Assembly (NCBI RefSeq): GCF_051014685.1
Contig: NW_027478980.1
Span: 244,354-308,353 of the forward strand
Direction: 5' to 3'
DNA from: Ptiloglossa arizonensis
Taxonomy: Eukaryota > Arthropoda > Insecta > Hymenoptera > Colletidae
DNA length: 64,000 bases
In this document: positions 1 through 12,930 of the stretch, piece after piece
Numbering within the stretch: the stretch's first letter is position 1
Layout of the letters: every line of letters starts with the position of its first letter
Made by a program: the position numbers and the translations under genes
Notes under the pieces: model-generated
Database searches by the model: none
Seen by the model: the letters and a program-made list of their open reading frames with translations, nothing else
What the model was told of the DNA's origin: nothing

Positions 1-2200
1 GCTAAGAAATGGTTGAGAAGACAACAAATATTTCGCAAATCTGCTGCTCCAAACGCTTAACCAGAATGGCCTAGATAAAAATACGCATACCGTTGTAATC
101 GGGCGAGTTTCTACTTTCAGTTACAATAGGAATTTTTGGGTTAGGTCAATCCGTTCGCGAGATATGGGACTTTGAAGCTAAGAAATGGTTGACAAGACAG
201 CAAATTTTTCGCACTTCTGCTGCTCTAATCGCTCAACCAGAATGGCCTAGGGGAGAAATACACGTACCGTTGTAATCGGGCGAGTTTCTACTTTCATATG
301 CAATAGGAATTTTTGGGTTAGATCAATCCGTTCGCGAGATATGGGAGTTTGAATCCAAGAAATGGTTGAGAAGACAACAAATTTTTCGCACTTCTGCTGC
401 TCCAAACGCTTAACCAGAATGGCCTAGGGAAAAAATACACATACCGTTGGAATCGGGCGAGTTTCTACCTTCAGATGCAATAAGAATTTTTGGGTTAGGT
501 CAATCCGTTCGCGAGATATGAGAGTTTGAAGCTAAGAAATTGTTGAGAAGAAAACAAATTATTCGCAATTCTGCTGCTCCAAACGCTTAACCAGAATGGC
601 CTAGGGAAAAAACACGCATACCGTTGTAATCGGGCGAGTTTCTACTTTTAGATGCAATAAGAATTTTTGGGTTGGGTCAATCCGTTCGCGAGATATGGGA
701 GTTGAAGACAAGAAATGGTTGAGAAGGCAAAAAATTTTTCGCAATTCTGCTGCTCCAAACGCTTAACCAGAATGGCCTAGGGAAAAAATACACATACCGT
801 TGTAATCGGGCGAGTTTCTACTTTCAGATGCAATAAGAATTTTTGGGTTAGGTCAATCCGTTCGCGAGATATGAGAGTTTGAAGCTAAGAAATTGTTGAG
901 AAGACAACAAATTATTCGCAATTCTGCTGCTCCAAACGCTTAACCAGAATGCCCTAGGGAAAAAATACACATACCGTTGGAATCGGGCGAGTTTCTACCT
1001 TCAGATGCAATAAGAATATTTGGGTTAGGTCAATCCGTTCGCGAGATATGGGAGTTTGAAGCTAAGAAATGGTTGAGAAGACAACAAATATTTCGCAAAT
1101 CTGCTGCTCCAAACGCTTAACCAGAATGGCCTAGATAAAAATACGCATACCGTTGTAATCGGGCGAGTTTCTACTTTCAGTTACAATAGGAATTTTTGGG
1201 TTAGGTCAATCCGTTCGCGAGATATGGGACTTTGAAGCTAAGAAATGGTTGACAAGACAACAAATTTTTCGCACTTCTGCTGCTCTAATCGCTTAACCAG
1301 AATGGCCTAGGGGAGAAATACACGTACCGTTGTAATCGGGCGAGTTTCTACTTTCATATGCAATAGGAATTTTTGGGTTAGATCAATCCGTTCGCGAGAT
1401 ATGGGAGTTTGAATCCAAGAAATGGTTGAGAAGACAACAAATTTTTCGCACTTCTGCTGCTCCAAACGCTTAACCAGAATGGCCTAGGGAAAAAATACAC
1501 ATACCGATGTAATCGGGCGAGTTTCTACTTTCAGATGCAATAAGAATTTTTGGGTTAGGTCAATCCGTTCGCGAGATATGGGAGTTTGAAGCCAAGAAAT
1601 GGTTGAGAAGACAACAAATTTTTCGCACTTCTGCTGCTACAAACGCTTCACCAGAAAGGCCTAGGGAAAAAATACACATACCGTTGTAATCGGGCGATTT
1701 TCTACTTTCACATGCAATAGGAATTTTTGGGTTGGGTCAATCCGTTCGCGAGATATGGGAGTTTGAAGACAAGAAATGGTTGAGAAGGCAAAAAATTTTT
1801 CGCAATTCTGCTGCTCCAAACGCTTAACCAGAATGGCCTAGGGAAAAAATACACACACCGTTGTAATCGGGCGAGTTTCTACTTTCAGATGCAATAAGAA
1901 TTTTTGAGTTAGGTCAATCCGTTCGCGAGATATGGGAGTTTGAAGACAAGAAATGGTTGAGAAGGCACAAAATTTTTCGCAATTCTGCTGCTCCAAACGC
2001 TTAACCAGAATGGCCTAGGGAAAAAATACACATACCGTTGTAATCGGGCGAGTTTCTACTTTCAGATGCAATAAGAATTTTTGGGTTAGGTCAATCCGTT
2101 CGCGAGATATGGGAGTTTGAAGCCAAGAAATGGTTGAGAAGGCAAAAAATTTTTCGCAATTCTGCTGCTTCAAACGCTTAACCAGAATGGCCCAGGGAAA
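1..2200 (+). repeat. 21-monomer superunit, copy 1
   Basis: This segment matches 3715-5900 at an offset of 3714 bp (21 monomers less three single-base deletions). Shared rare variants include CTAGATAAAAATACGC near 111, CTCTAATCGC near 215, CATATGCAATAGG near 296, GTTAGATCAATCC near 357, and CTACAAACGCTTCACC at 1637 (5351 in the second copy). Within it, 1-490 is itself repeated at 1061-1550 (offset 1060, six monomers). The left part continues beyond the window. Confidence 0.85.
442..458 (+). other. CENP-B-box-like 17-mer, GG variant
   Basis: This variant reads TACCGTTGGAATCGGGC and matches 13 of 17 positions of the CENP-B box, including the unbroken block CGTTGGAA and the CGGG block. The same variant occurs at 972-988 and in many monomers of the 6-25 kb region, usually in copies that also have CTACCTTCAG downstream, so it marks a monomer class. 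The two essential T at box positions 2 and 3 are still missing. Confidence 0.55.
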
Positions 2201-3705
2201 AAATACACATACCGTTGTAATCGGGCGAGTTTCTACTTTCAAAGGCAATAGGAATTTTTGGGTTAGGTCAATCCGTTCGCGAGATATGGGAGTTTGAAGC
2301 CAAGAAATGGTTGAGAAGACAACAAATTTTTCGCAATTCTGCTGCTCCAAACGCTTAACCAGATTGGGCTAGGGAGAAAATACACATACCGTTGTAATCG
2401 GGCGAGTTTCTACTTTCAGACGCAACAGGAATTTTTGGGTTCGGTCAATCCGTTCGCGAGATATGGGACTTTGAAGCTAAGAAATGGTTGACAAGACAAC
2501 AAATTTTTCGCACTTCTGCTGCTCTAATCGCTTAACCAGAATGGCCTAGGGGAGAAATACGCGTACCGTTGTAATCGGGCGAGTTTCTACTTTCAGATGC
2601 AATAAGAATTTTTGGGTTAGGTCAATCCGTTCGCGAGATGTGGGAGTTTGAAGCCAAGAAATGGTTGAGAAGGCAAAAAATTTTTCGCAATTCTGCTGCT
2701 TCAAACGTTTAACAAGAATGGCCCAGGGAAAAAATACACATACCGTTGTAATCGGGCGAGTTACTACTTTTAGATGCAATAAGAATTTTTGGGTTGGGTC
2801 AATCCGTTCGCGAGATATGGGAGTTTGAAGACAAGAAATGGTTGAGAAGGCAAAAAATTTTTCGCAATTCTGCTGCTCCAAACGCTTAACCAGAATGGCC
2901 TAGGGAAAAAATACACATACCGTTGTAATCGGGCGAGTTTCTACTTTCAGATGCAATAAGAATTTTTGAGTTATGTCAATCCGTTCGCGAGATATGGGAG
3001 TTTGAAGACAAGAAATGGTTGAGAAGGCACAAAATTTTTCGCAATTCTGCTGCTCCAAACGCTTAACCAGAATGGCCTAGGGAAAAAATACACATACCGT
3101 TGTAATCGGGCGAGTTTCTACTTTCAGATGCAATAAGAATTTTTGGGTTAGGTCAATCCGTTCGCGAGATATGGGAGTTTGAAGCCAAGAAATGGTTGAG
3201 AAGGCAAAAAATTTTTCGCAATTCTGCTGCTTCAAACGCTTAACCAGAATGGCCCAGGGAAAAAATACACATACCGTTGTAATCGGGCGAGTTTCTACTT
3301 TCAAAGGCAATAGGAATTTTTGGGTTAGGTCAATCCGTTCGCGAGATATGGGACTTTGAAGCTAAGAAATGGTTGACAAGACAACAAATTTTTCGCACTT
3401 CTGCTGCTCTAATCGCTTAACCAGAATGGCCTAGGGGAGAAATACGCGTACCGTTGTAATCGGGCGAGTTTCTACTTTCAGATGCAATAAGAATTTTTGG
3501 GTTAGGTCAATCCGTTCGCGAGATGTGGGAGTTTGAAGCCAAGAAATGGTTGAGAAGGCAAAAAATTTTTCGCAATTCTGCTGCTTCAAACGTTTAACAA
3601 GAATGGCCCAGGGAAAAAATACACATACCGTTGTAATCGGGCGAGTTACTACTTTTAGATGCAATAAGAACTTTTGGGTTGGGTCAATCCGTTCGCGAGA
3701 TATGG
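1880..3705 (+). repeat. Local 5- and 6-monomer duplications
   Basis: About 1880-2265 recurs at 2942-3327 (offset 1062, six monomers; markers TTTTTGAGTTA and GCACAAAATTTTT). About 2455-2820 recurs at 3340-3705 (offset 885, five monomers; markers CTCTAATCGC with GGGGAGAAATACGCG and the GATGTGGG change). The switch of offset within 200 bp shows overlapping unequal exchanges. Confidence 0.75.
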
Positions 3706-3714
3706 GAGTTTGAA

Positions 3715-5900
3715 GCTAAGAAATGGTTGAGAAGACAACAAATATTTCGCAAATCTGCTGCTCCAAACGCTTAACCAGAATGGCCTAGATAAAAATACGC
3801 ATACCGTTGTAATCGGGCGAGTTTCTACTTTCAGTTACAATAGGAATTTTTGGGTTAGGTCAATCCGTTCGCGAGATATGGGACTTTGAAGCTAAGAAAT
3901 GGTTGACAAGACAGCAAATTTTTCGCACTTCTGCTGCTCTAATCGCTTAACCAGAATGGCCTAGGGGAGAAATACACGTACCGTTGTAATCGGGCGAGTT
4001 TCTACTTTCATATGCAATAGGAATTTTTGGGTTAGATCAATCCGTTCGCGAGATATGGGAGTTTGAATCCAAGAAATGGTTGAGAAGACAACAAATTTTT
4101 CGCACTTCTGCTGCTCCAAACGCTTAACCAGAATGGCCTAGGGAAAAAATACACATACCGTTGGAATCGGGCGAGTTTCATACTTCAGATGCAATAAGAA
4201 TTTTTGGGTTAGGTCAATCCGTTCGCGAGATATGAGTGTTTGAAGCTAAGAAATTGTTGAGAAGAAAACAAATTATTCGCAATTCTGCTGCTCCAAACGC
4301 TTAACCAGAATGGCCTAGGGAAAAAACACGCATACCGTTGTAATCGGGCGAGTTTCTACTTTTAGATGCAATAAGAATTTTTGGGTTGGGTCAATCCGTT
4401 CGCGAGATATGGGAGTTGAAGACAAGAAATGGTTGAGAAGGCAAAAAATTTTTCGCAATTCTGCTGCTCCAAACGCTTAACCAGAATGGCCTAGAGAAAA
4501 AATACACATACCGTTGTAATCGGGCGAGTTTCTACTTTCAGATGCAATAAGAATTTTTGGGTTAGGTCAATCCGTTCGCGAGATATGAGAGTTTGAAGCT
4601 AAGAAATTGTTGAGAAGACAACAAATTATTCGCAATTCTGCTGCTCCAAACGCTTAACCAGAATGCCCTAGGGAAAAAATACACATACCGTTGGAATCGG
4701 GCGAGTTTCTACCTTCAGATGCAATAAGAATTTTTGGGTTAGGTCAATCCGTTCGCGAGATATGGGAGTTTGAAGCTAAGAAATGGTTGAGAAGACAACA
4801 AATATTTCGCAAATCTGCTGCTCCAAACGCTTAACCAGAATGGCCTAGATAAAAATACGCATACCGTTGTAATCGGGCGAGTTTCTACTTTCAGTTACAA
4901 TAGGAATTTTTGGGTTAGGTCAATCCGTTCGCGAGATATGGGACTTTGAAGCTAAGAAATGGTTGACAAGACAACAAATTTTTCGCACTTCTGCTGCTCT
5001 AATCGCTTAACCAGAATGGCCTAGGGGAGAAATACACGTACCGTTGTAATCGGGCGAGTTTCTACTTTCATATGCAATAGGAATTTTTGGGTTAGATCAA
5101 TCCGTTCGCGAGATATGGGAGTTTGAATCCAAGAAATGGTTGAGAAGACAACAAATTTTTCGCACTTCTGCTGCTCCAAACGCTTAACCAGAATGGCCTA
5201 GGGAAAAAATACACATACCGTTGTAATCGGGCGAGTTTCTACTTTCAGATGCAATAAGAATTTTTGGGTTAGGTCAATCCGTTCGCGAGATATGGGAGTT
5301 TGAAGCCAAGAAATGGTTGAGAAGACAACAAATTTTTCGCACTTCTGCTGCTACAAACGCTTCACCAGAAAGGCCTAGGGAAAAAATACACATACCGTTG
5401 TAATCGGGCGATTTTCTACTTTCACATGCAATAGGAATTTTTGGGTTGGGTCAATCCGTTCGCGAGATATGGGAGTTTGAAGACAAGAAATGGTTGAGAC
5501 GGCAAAAAATTTTTCGCAATTCTGCTGCTCCAAACGCTTAACCAGAATGGCCTAGGGAAAAAATACACATACCGTTGTAATCGGGCGAGTTTCTACTTTC
5601 AGATGCAATAAGAATTTTTGAGTTAGGTCAATCCGTTCGCGAGATATGGGAGTTTGAAGACAAGAAATGGTTGAGAAGGCACAAAATATTTCGCAATTCT
5701 GCTGCTCCAAACGCTTAACCAGAATGGCCTAGGGAAAAAATACACATACCGTTGTAATCGGGCGAGTTTCTACTTTCAGATGCAATAAGAATTTTTGGGT
5801 TAGGTCAATCCGTTCGCGAGATATGGGAGTTTGAAGCCAAGAAATGGTTGAGAAGGCAAAAAATTTTTCGCAATTCTGCTGCTTCAAACGCTTAACCAGA
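3715..5900 (+). repeat. 21-monomer superunit, copy 2
   Basis: This is the partner of 1-2200. After about 5900 the register shifts by one monomer: the AAAGGCAATAGG variant at 2241 reappears at 6132, an offset of 3891 (3714 plus 177). A whole monomer was therefore gained or lost after the duplication. The two copies differ by scattered substitutions, such as GTTTCATACTTCAG near 4176. Confidence 0.85.
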
Positions 5901-6360
5901 ATGGCCTAGGGAAAAAATACACATACCGTTGTAATCGGGCGGGTTTCTACTTTCAGATGCAATAAGAATTTTTGGGTTAGGTCAATCCGTTCGCGAGATA
6001 TGGGAGTTTGAAGCCAAGAAATGGTTGAGAAGGCAACAAATTTTTCGCAATTCTGCTGCTTCAAACGCTTAACCAGAATGGCCCAGGGAAAAAATACACA
6101 TACCGTTGTAATCGGGCGAGTTTCTACTTTCAAAGGCAATAGGAATTTTTGGGTTAGGTCAATCCGTTCGCGAGATATGAGAGTTTGAAGCTAAGATATG
6201 GTTGAGAAGACAACAAATTTTTCGCAAATCTGCTGCTCCAAACGCTTAACCAGAATGGCCTAGGGAAAAAATACGCGTACCGTTGTAATCGGGCGAGTTT
6301 CTACTTTCAGATGCAATAAGAATTTTTGGGTTAGGTCAATCCGTTCGCGAGATATGGGAG

Positions 6361-7540
6361 TTTGAAGCTAAGAAATTGTTGAGATGACAACAAATTATTC
6401 GCAATTCTGCTGCTCCAAACGCTTAACCAGAATGCCCTAGGGAAAAAATACACATACCGTTGGAATCGGGCGAGTTTCTACCTTCAGATGCAATAAGAAT
6501 TTTTGGGTTAGGTCAATCCGTTCGCGAGATATGGGAGTTTGAAGCTAAGAAATGGTTGAGAAGACAACAAATTTTTCGCAATTCTGCTGCTCCAAACGCT
6601 TCACCAGAATGGGCTTTTGAAAAAATACACACACCGTTGTAATCGGGCGAGTTTCTACTTTCAGATGCAATAGGAATTTTTGGGTTGGGTCAATCCGTTC
6701 GCGAGATATGGGAGTTTGAACACAAGAAATGGTTGAGAAGGCAACAAATTTTTCTCAATTCTGCTGCTCCAAACGCTTAACCAGAATGGCCTAGGGAAAA
6801 AATACACATACCGTTGTAATTGGGCGAGTTTCTACTTTCAGATGCAATAGGAATTTTTGGGTTCGGTCAATCCGTTCGCGAGATATCTGACTTTGAAGCT
6901 AAGAAATGGTTGACAAGACAACAAATTTTTCGCAATTCTGCTGCTCCAAACGCTTAACCAGAATGGCCTAGGGAAAAAATACACATACCGTTGGAATCGG
7001 GCGAGTTTCTACCTTCAGATGCAATAAGAATTTTTGGGTTAGGTCAATCCGTTCACGAGATATGAGAGTTTGAAGCTAAGAAATTGTTGAGAAGAAAACA
7101 AATTATTCGCAATTCTGCTGCTCCAAACGCTTAACCAGAATGGCCTAGGGAAAAAACACGCATACCGTTGTAATCGGGCGAGTTTCTACTTTTAGATGCA
7201 ATAAGAATTTTTGGGTTGGGTCAATCCGTTCGCGAGATATGGGAGTTGAAGACAAGAAATGGTTGAGAAGGCAAAAAATTTTTCGCAATTCTGCTGCTCC
7301 AAACGCTTAACCAGAATGGCCTAGGGAAAAAATACACATACCGTTGTAATCGGGCGAGTTTCTACTTTCAGATGCAATAAGAATTTTTGGGTTAGGTCAA
7401 TCCGTTCGCGAGATATGAGAGTTTGAAGCTAAGATATGGTTGAGAAGACAACAAATTTTTCGCAAATCTGCTGCTCCAAACGCTTAACCAGAATGGCCTA
7501 GGGAAAAAATACGCGTACCGTTGTAATCGGGCGAGTTTCT
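6361..7540 (+). repeat. Member of the 8-9-monomer family, copy A
   Basis: This stretch matches 9015-10194 at offset 2654 (15 monomers less 1 bp). Diagnostic variants are GGGCTTTTGAAAAAATACAC at 6611, GAACACAAG, TTTCTCAATTC, GTAATTGGGCG and the 1-bp-deleted GGGAGTTGAAG. It differs from the other members at GTTCGGTCAATCC and GATATCTGAC near 6860-6890. Confidence 0.8.
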
Positions 7541-9014
7541 ACTTTCAGATGCAATAGGAATTTTTGGGTTATGTCAATCCGTTCGCGAGATATGGGAGTT
7601 TGAAGCCAAGAAATGGTTGAGAAGACAACAAATTTTTCGCAATTCTGCTGCTCCAAACGCTTAACCAGAATGGCCTAGGGAAAAAATACACATACCGTTG
7701 TAATCGGGCGAGTTTCTACTTTCAGATGCAATAAGAATTTTTGGGTTAGGTCAATCCGTTCGCGAGATATGAGAGTTTGAAGCTAAGATATGGTTGAGAA
7801 GACAACAAATTTTTCGCAAATCTGCTGCTCCAATCGCTTAACCCGAATGGCCTAGAGGAAAAATACACGTACCGTTGTAATCGGGCGAGTTTCTACTTTC
7901 AGATGCAACAGGAATTTTTGGGTTAGGTCAATCCATTCGCGAGAAATGGGAGTTTGAAGCCAAGAAATGGTAGAAGAGGCAAAAAATTTTTCACAATTCT
8001 GCTGCTCCAAACGCTTAACCAGAATGGCCTAGGGAAAAAATACACATACCGTTGTGATCGGGCGAGTTTCTACTTCCAGATGCAATAGGAATTTTTGGGT
8101 TGGGCCAATCCGTTCGCGTGATATGGGAGTTTGAAGCCAAGAAATGGTTGAGAAGGCAAAAAATTTTTCGCAATTCTGCTGCTTCAAACGCTTAACCAGA
8201 ATGGCCCAGGGAAAAAATACACATACCGTTGTAATCGGGCGAGTTTCTACTTTCAGATGCAATAAGAATTTTTGGGTTAGGTCAATCCGTTCGCGAGATA
8301 TGAGAGTTTGAAGCTAAGATATGGTTGAGAAGACAACAAATTTTTCGCAAATCTGCTGCTCCAAACGCTTATCCAGAATGGCCTAGAGAAAAAATACGAG
8401 TACCGTTGTAATCGGGCGAGTTTCTACTTTCAGTTACAATAGGAATTTTTGGGTTAGGTCAATCCGTTCGCGAGATATGGGACTTTGAAGCAAAGAAATG
8501 ATTGACAAGACAACAAATTTTTCGCAATTCTGCTGCTCCAAACGCTTAACCAGAATGGGCTAGGGAAAAAATACACATGCCGTTGTAATCGGGCGAGTTT
8601 CTACTTTCAGACGCAACAGGAATTTTTGGGTTAGGTCAATCCGTTCGCGAGATACGGGAGTTTGAAGACAAGAAATGGTTGAGAAGACAACAAATTTTTC
8701 GCACTTCTGCTGCTCCAAACGCTTAACCAGAATGGGCTTTTGAAAAAATACACACACCGTTGTAATCGGGCGAGTTTCTACTTTCAGATGCAATAGGAAT
8801 TTTTGGGTTGGGTCAATCCGTTCGCGATATATGGGAGTTTGAACACAAGAAATGGTTGAGAAGGCAACAAATTTTTCGCAATTCTGCTGCTTCAAACGCT
8901 TAACCAGAATGGCCCAGGGAAAAAATACACATACCGTTGTAATCGGGCGAGTTTCTACTTTCAGATGCAATAAGAATTTTTGGGTTAGGTCAATCCGTTC
9001 GCGAGATATGGGAG
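7541..9014 (+). repeat. Mixed monomers between family copies
   Basis: This stretch is ordinary satellite monomers without a clear tandem higher-order copy next to it. It includes an early example of the class with CCAATCGCTTAACCCG and CTAGAGGAAAAATACACG near 7830, a TGGTAGAAGAGG monomer near 7968, and a GGGCTTTTG monomer near 8731. I see nothing other than satellite here. Confidence 0.75.
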
Positions 9015-10100
9015 TTTGAAGCTAAGAAATTGTTGAGAAGACAACAAATTATTCGCAATTCTGCTGCTCCAAACGCTTAACCAGAATGCCCTAGGGTAAA
9101 AATACACATACCGTTGGAATCGGGCGAGTTTCTACCTTCAGATGCAATAAGAATTTTTGGGTTAGGTCAATCCGTTCGCGAGATATGGGAGTTTGAAGCT
9201 AAGAAATGGTTGAGAAGACAACAAATTTTTCGCAATTCTGCTGCTCCAAACGCTTCACCAGAATGGGCTTTTGAAAAAATACACACACCGTTGTAATCGG
9301 GCGAGTTTCTACTTTCAGATGCAATAGGAATTTTTGGGTTGGGTCAATCCGTTCGCGAGATATGGGAGTTTGAACACAAGAAATGGTTGAGAAGGCAACA
9401 AATTTTTCTCAATTCTGCTGCTCCAAACGCTTAACCAGAATGGCCTAGGGAAAAAATACACATACCGTTGTAATTGGGCGAGTTTCTACTTTCAGATGCA
9501 ATAGGAATTTTTGGGTTAGGTCAATCCGTTCGCGAGATATGGGACTTTGAAGCTAAGAAATGGTTGACAAGACAACAAATTTTTCGCAATTCTGCTGCTC
9601 CAAACGCTTAACCAGAATGGCCTAGGGAAAAAATACACATACCGTTGGAATCGGGCGAGTTTCTACCTTCAGATGCAATAAGAATTTTTGGGTTAGGTCA
9701 ATCCGTTCGCGAGATATGAGAGTTTGAAGCTAAGAAATTGTTGAGAAGACAACAAATTATTCGCAATTCTGCTGCTCCAATCGCTTAACCAGAATGGCCT
9801 AGGGAAAAAACACGCATACCGTTGTAATCGGGCGAGTTTCTACTTTTAGATTCAATAAGAATTTTTGGGTTGGGTCAATCCGTTCGCGAGATATGGGAGT
9901 TGAAGGCAAGAAATGGTTGAGAAGGCAAAAAATTTTTCGCAATTCTGCTGCTCCAAACGCTTAACCAGAATGGCCTAGGGAAAAAATACACATACCGTTG
10001 TAATCGGGCGAGTTTCTACTTTCAGATGCAATAAGAATTTTTGGGTTAGGTCAATCCGTTCGCGAGATATGAGAGTTTGAAGCTAAGATATTGTTGAGAA
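9015..10100 (+). repeat. Member of the 8-9-monomer family, copy B
   Basis: This stretch carries the same ordered variants as 6361-7540. The GGGCTTTTG marker at 9265 lies 1592 bp before the next one at 10857 (nine monomers less 1 bp), whereas the following interval is 1415 bp. The extra monomer is the one near 10070-10100 containing GCTAAGATATTGTTGAG, which the later copies lack. Confidence 0.8.
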
Positions 10101-11515
10101 GACAACAAATTTTTCACAAATCTGCTGCTCCAAACGCTTAACCAGAATGGCCTAGGGAAAAAATACGCGTACCGTTGTAATCGGGAGAGTTTCTACTTTC
10201 AGTTACAATAGGAATTTTTGGGTTAGGTCAATCCGTTCGCGAAATATGGGAGTTTGAAGCCAAGAAATGGTTGAGAAGGCAAAAAATTTTTCGCAATTCT
10301 GCTGCTTCAAACGCTTAACCAGAATGGCCCAGGGAAAAAATACACATACCGTTGTAATCGGGCGAGTTTCTACTTTCAAAGGCAATAGGAATTTTTGGGT
10401 TAGGTCAATCCGTTCGCGAGATATGTGAGTTTGAAGCTAAGATATGGTTGAGAAGACAACAAATTTTTCGCAAATCTGCTGCTCCAAACGCTTAACCAGA
10501 ATGGCCTAGGGAAAAAATACGCGTACCGTTGTAATCGGGCGAGTTTCTACTTTCAGATGCAATAAGAATTTTTGGGTTAGGTCAATCCGTTCGCGAGATA
10601 TGGGAGTTTGAAGCTAAGAAATTGTTGAGAAGACAACAAATTATTCGCAATTCTGCTGCTCCAAACGCTTAACCAGAATGCCCTAGGGAAAAAATACACA
10701 TACCGTTGGAATCGGGCGAGTTTCTACCTTCAGATGCAATAAGAATTTTTGGGTTAGGTCAATCCGTTCGCGAGATATGGGAGTTTGAAGCTAAGAAATG
10801 GTTGTGAAGACAACAAATTTTTCGCAATTCTGCTGCTCCAAACGCTTCACCAGAATGGGCTTTTGAAAAAATACACACACCGTTGTAATCGGGCGAGTTT
10901 CTACTTTCAGATGCAATAGGAATTTTTGGGTTGGGTCAATCCGTTCGCGAGATATGGGAGTTTGAACACAAGAAATGGTTGAGAAGGCAACAAATTTTTC
11001 TCAATTCTGCTGCTCCAAACGCTTAACCAGAATGGCCTAGGGAAAAAATACACATACCGTTGTAATTGGGCGAGTTTCTACTTTCAGATGCAATAGGAAT
11101 TTTTGGGTTAGGTCAATCCGTTCGCGAGATATGGGACTTTGAAGCTAAGAAATGGTTGACAAGACAACAAATTTTTCGCAATTCTGCTGCTCCAAACGCT
11201 TAACCAGAATGGCCTAGGGAAAAAATACACATACCGTTGGAATCGGGCGAGTTTCTACCTTCAGATGCAATAAGAATTTTTGGGTTAGGTCAATCCGTTC
11301 GCGAGATATGAGAGTTTGAAGCTAAGAAATTGTTGAGAAGACAACAAATTATTCGCAATTCTGCTGCTCCAAACGCTTAACCAGAATGGCCTAGGGAAAA
11401 AACACGCATACCGTTGTAATCGGGCGAGTTTCTACTTTTAGATTCAATAAGAATTTTTGGGTTGGGTCAATCCGTTCGCGAGATATGGGAGTTGAAGGCG
11501 AGAAATGGTTGAGAA
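10100..11515 (+). repeat. 1415-bp 8-monomer unit, copy 1
   Basis: Offset 1415 (eight monomers less 1 bp) links this unit to the adjoining copy. The GGGCTTTTG marker is at 10857 here and 12272 there, and the GTTACAATAGG and AAAGGCAATAGG pair lies near 10200 and 10378. The copies are true tandem neighbours. Confidence 0.88.
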
Positions 11516-12930
11516 GGCAACAAATTTTTCGCAATTCTGCTGCTCCAAACGCTTAACCAGAATGGCCTAGGGAAAAAATACGCGTACCGTTGTAATCGGG
11601 CGAGTTTCTACTTTCAGTTACAATAGGAATTTTTGGGTTAGGTCAATCCGTTCGCGAGATATGGGAGTTTGAAGCCAAGAAATGGTTGAGAAGGCAAAAA
11701 ATTTTTCGCAATTCTGCTGCTTCAAACGCTTAACCAGAATGGCCCAGGGAAAAAATACACATACCGTTGTAATCGGGCGAGTTTCTACTTTCAAAGGCAA
11801 TAGGAATTTTTGGGTTAGGTCAATCCGTTCGCGAGATATGTGAGTTTGAAGCTAAGATATGGTTGAGAAGACAACAAATTTTTCGCAAATCTGCTGCTCC
11901 AAACGCTTAACCAGAATGGCCTAGGGAAAAAATACGCGTACCGTTGTAATCGGGCGAGTTTCTACTTTCAGATGCAATAAGAATTTTTGGGTTAGGTCAA
12001 TCCGTTCGCGAGATATGGGAGTTTGAAGCTAAGAAATTGTTGAGAAGACAACAAATTATTCGCAATTCTGCTGCTCCAAACGCTTAACCAGAATGCCCTA
12101 GGGAAAAAATACACATACCGTTGTAATCGGGCGAGTTTCTACCTTCAGATGCAATAAGAATTTTTGGGTTAGGTCAATCCGTTCGCGAGATATGGGAGTT
12201 TGAAGCTAAGTAATGGTTGAGAAGACAACAAATTTTTCGCAATTCTGCTGCTCCAAACGCTTCACCAGAATGGGCTTTTGAAAAAATACACACACCGTTG
12301 TAATCGGGCGAGTTTCTACTTTCAGATGCAATAGGAATTTTTGGGTTGGGTCAATCCGTTCGCGAGATATGGGAGTTTGAACACAAGAAATGGTTGAGAA
12401 GGCAACAAATTTTTCTCAATTCTGCTGCTCCAAACGCTTAACCAGAATGGCCTAGGGAAAAAATACACATACCGTTGTAATTGGGCGAGTTTCTACTTTC
12501 AGATGCAATAGGAATTTTTGGGTTAGGTCAATCCGTTCGCGAGATATGGGACTTTGAAGCTAAGAAATGGTTGACAAGACAACAAATTTTTCGCAATTCT
12601 GCTGCTCCAAACGCTTAACCAGTATGGCCTAGGGAAAAAATACACATACCGTTGGAATCGGGCGAGTTTCTACCTTCAGATGCAATAAGAATTTTTGGGT
12701 TAGGTCAATCCGTTCGCGAGATATGAGAGTTTGAAGCTAAGAAATTGTTGAGAAGACAACAAATTATTCGCAATTCTGCTGCTCCAAACGCTTAACCAGA
12801 ATGGCCTAGGGAAAAAACACGCATACCGTTGTAATCGGGCGAGTTTCTACTTTTAGATTCAATAAGAATTTTTGGGTTGGGTCAATCCGTTCGCGAGATA
12901 TGGGAGTTGAAGGCAAGAAATGGTTGAGAA
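11515..12930 (+). repeat. 1415-bp 8-monomer unit, copy 2
   Basis: This is the tandem partner of 10100-11515 with few substitutions, for example AAGTAATGG near 12208 and CAGTATGGCC near 12620. Its last 260 bp also form the start of the first 1946-bp unit, so the 11-monomer repeat grew out of this end. Confidence 0.88.

Noticed and set aside
6460..6642. Plus-strand open frames of 60-75 codons (6460-6642, 9114-9296, 30390-30575, 40174-40401, 45129-45356, 46898-47125).
   Set aside because: They are also satellite sequence in a frame where a common stop is mutated or a 1-bp deletion shifts the register; identical copies occur at HOR distances.
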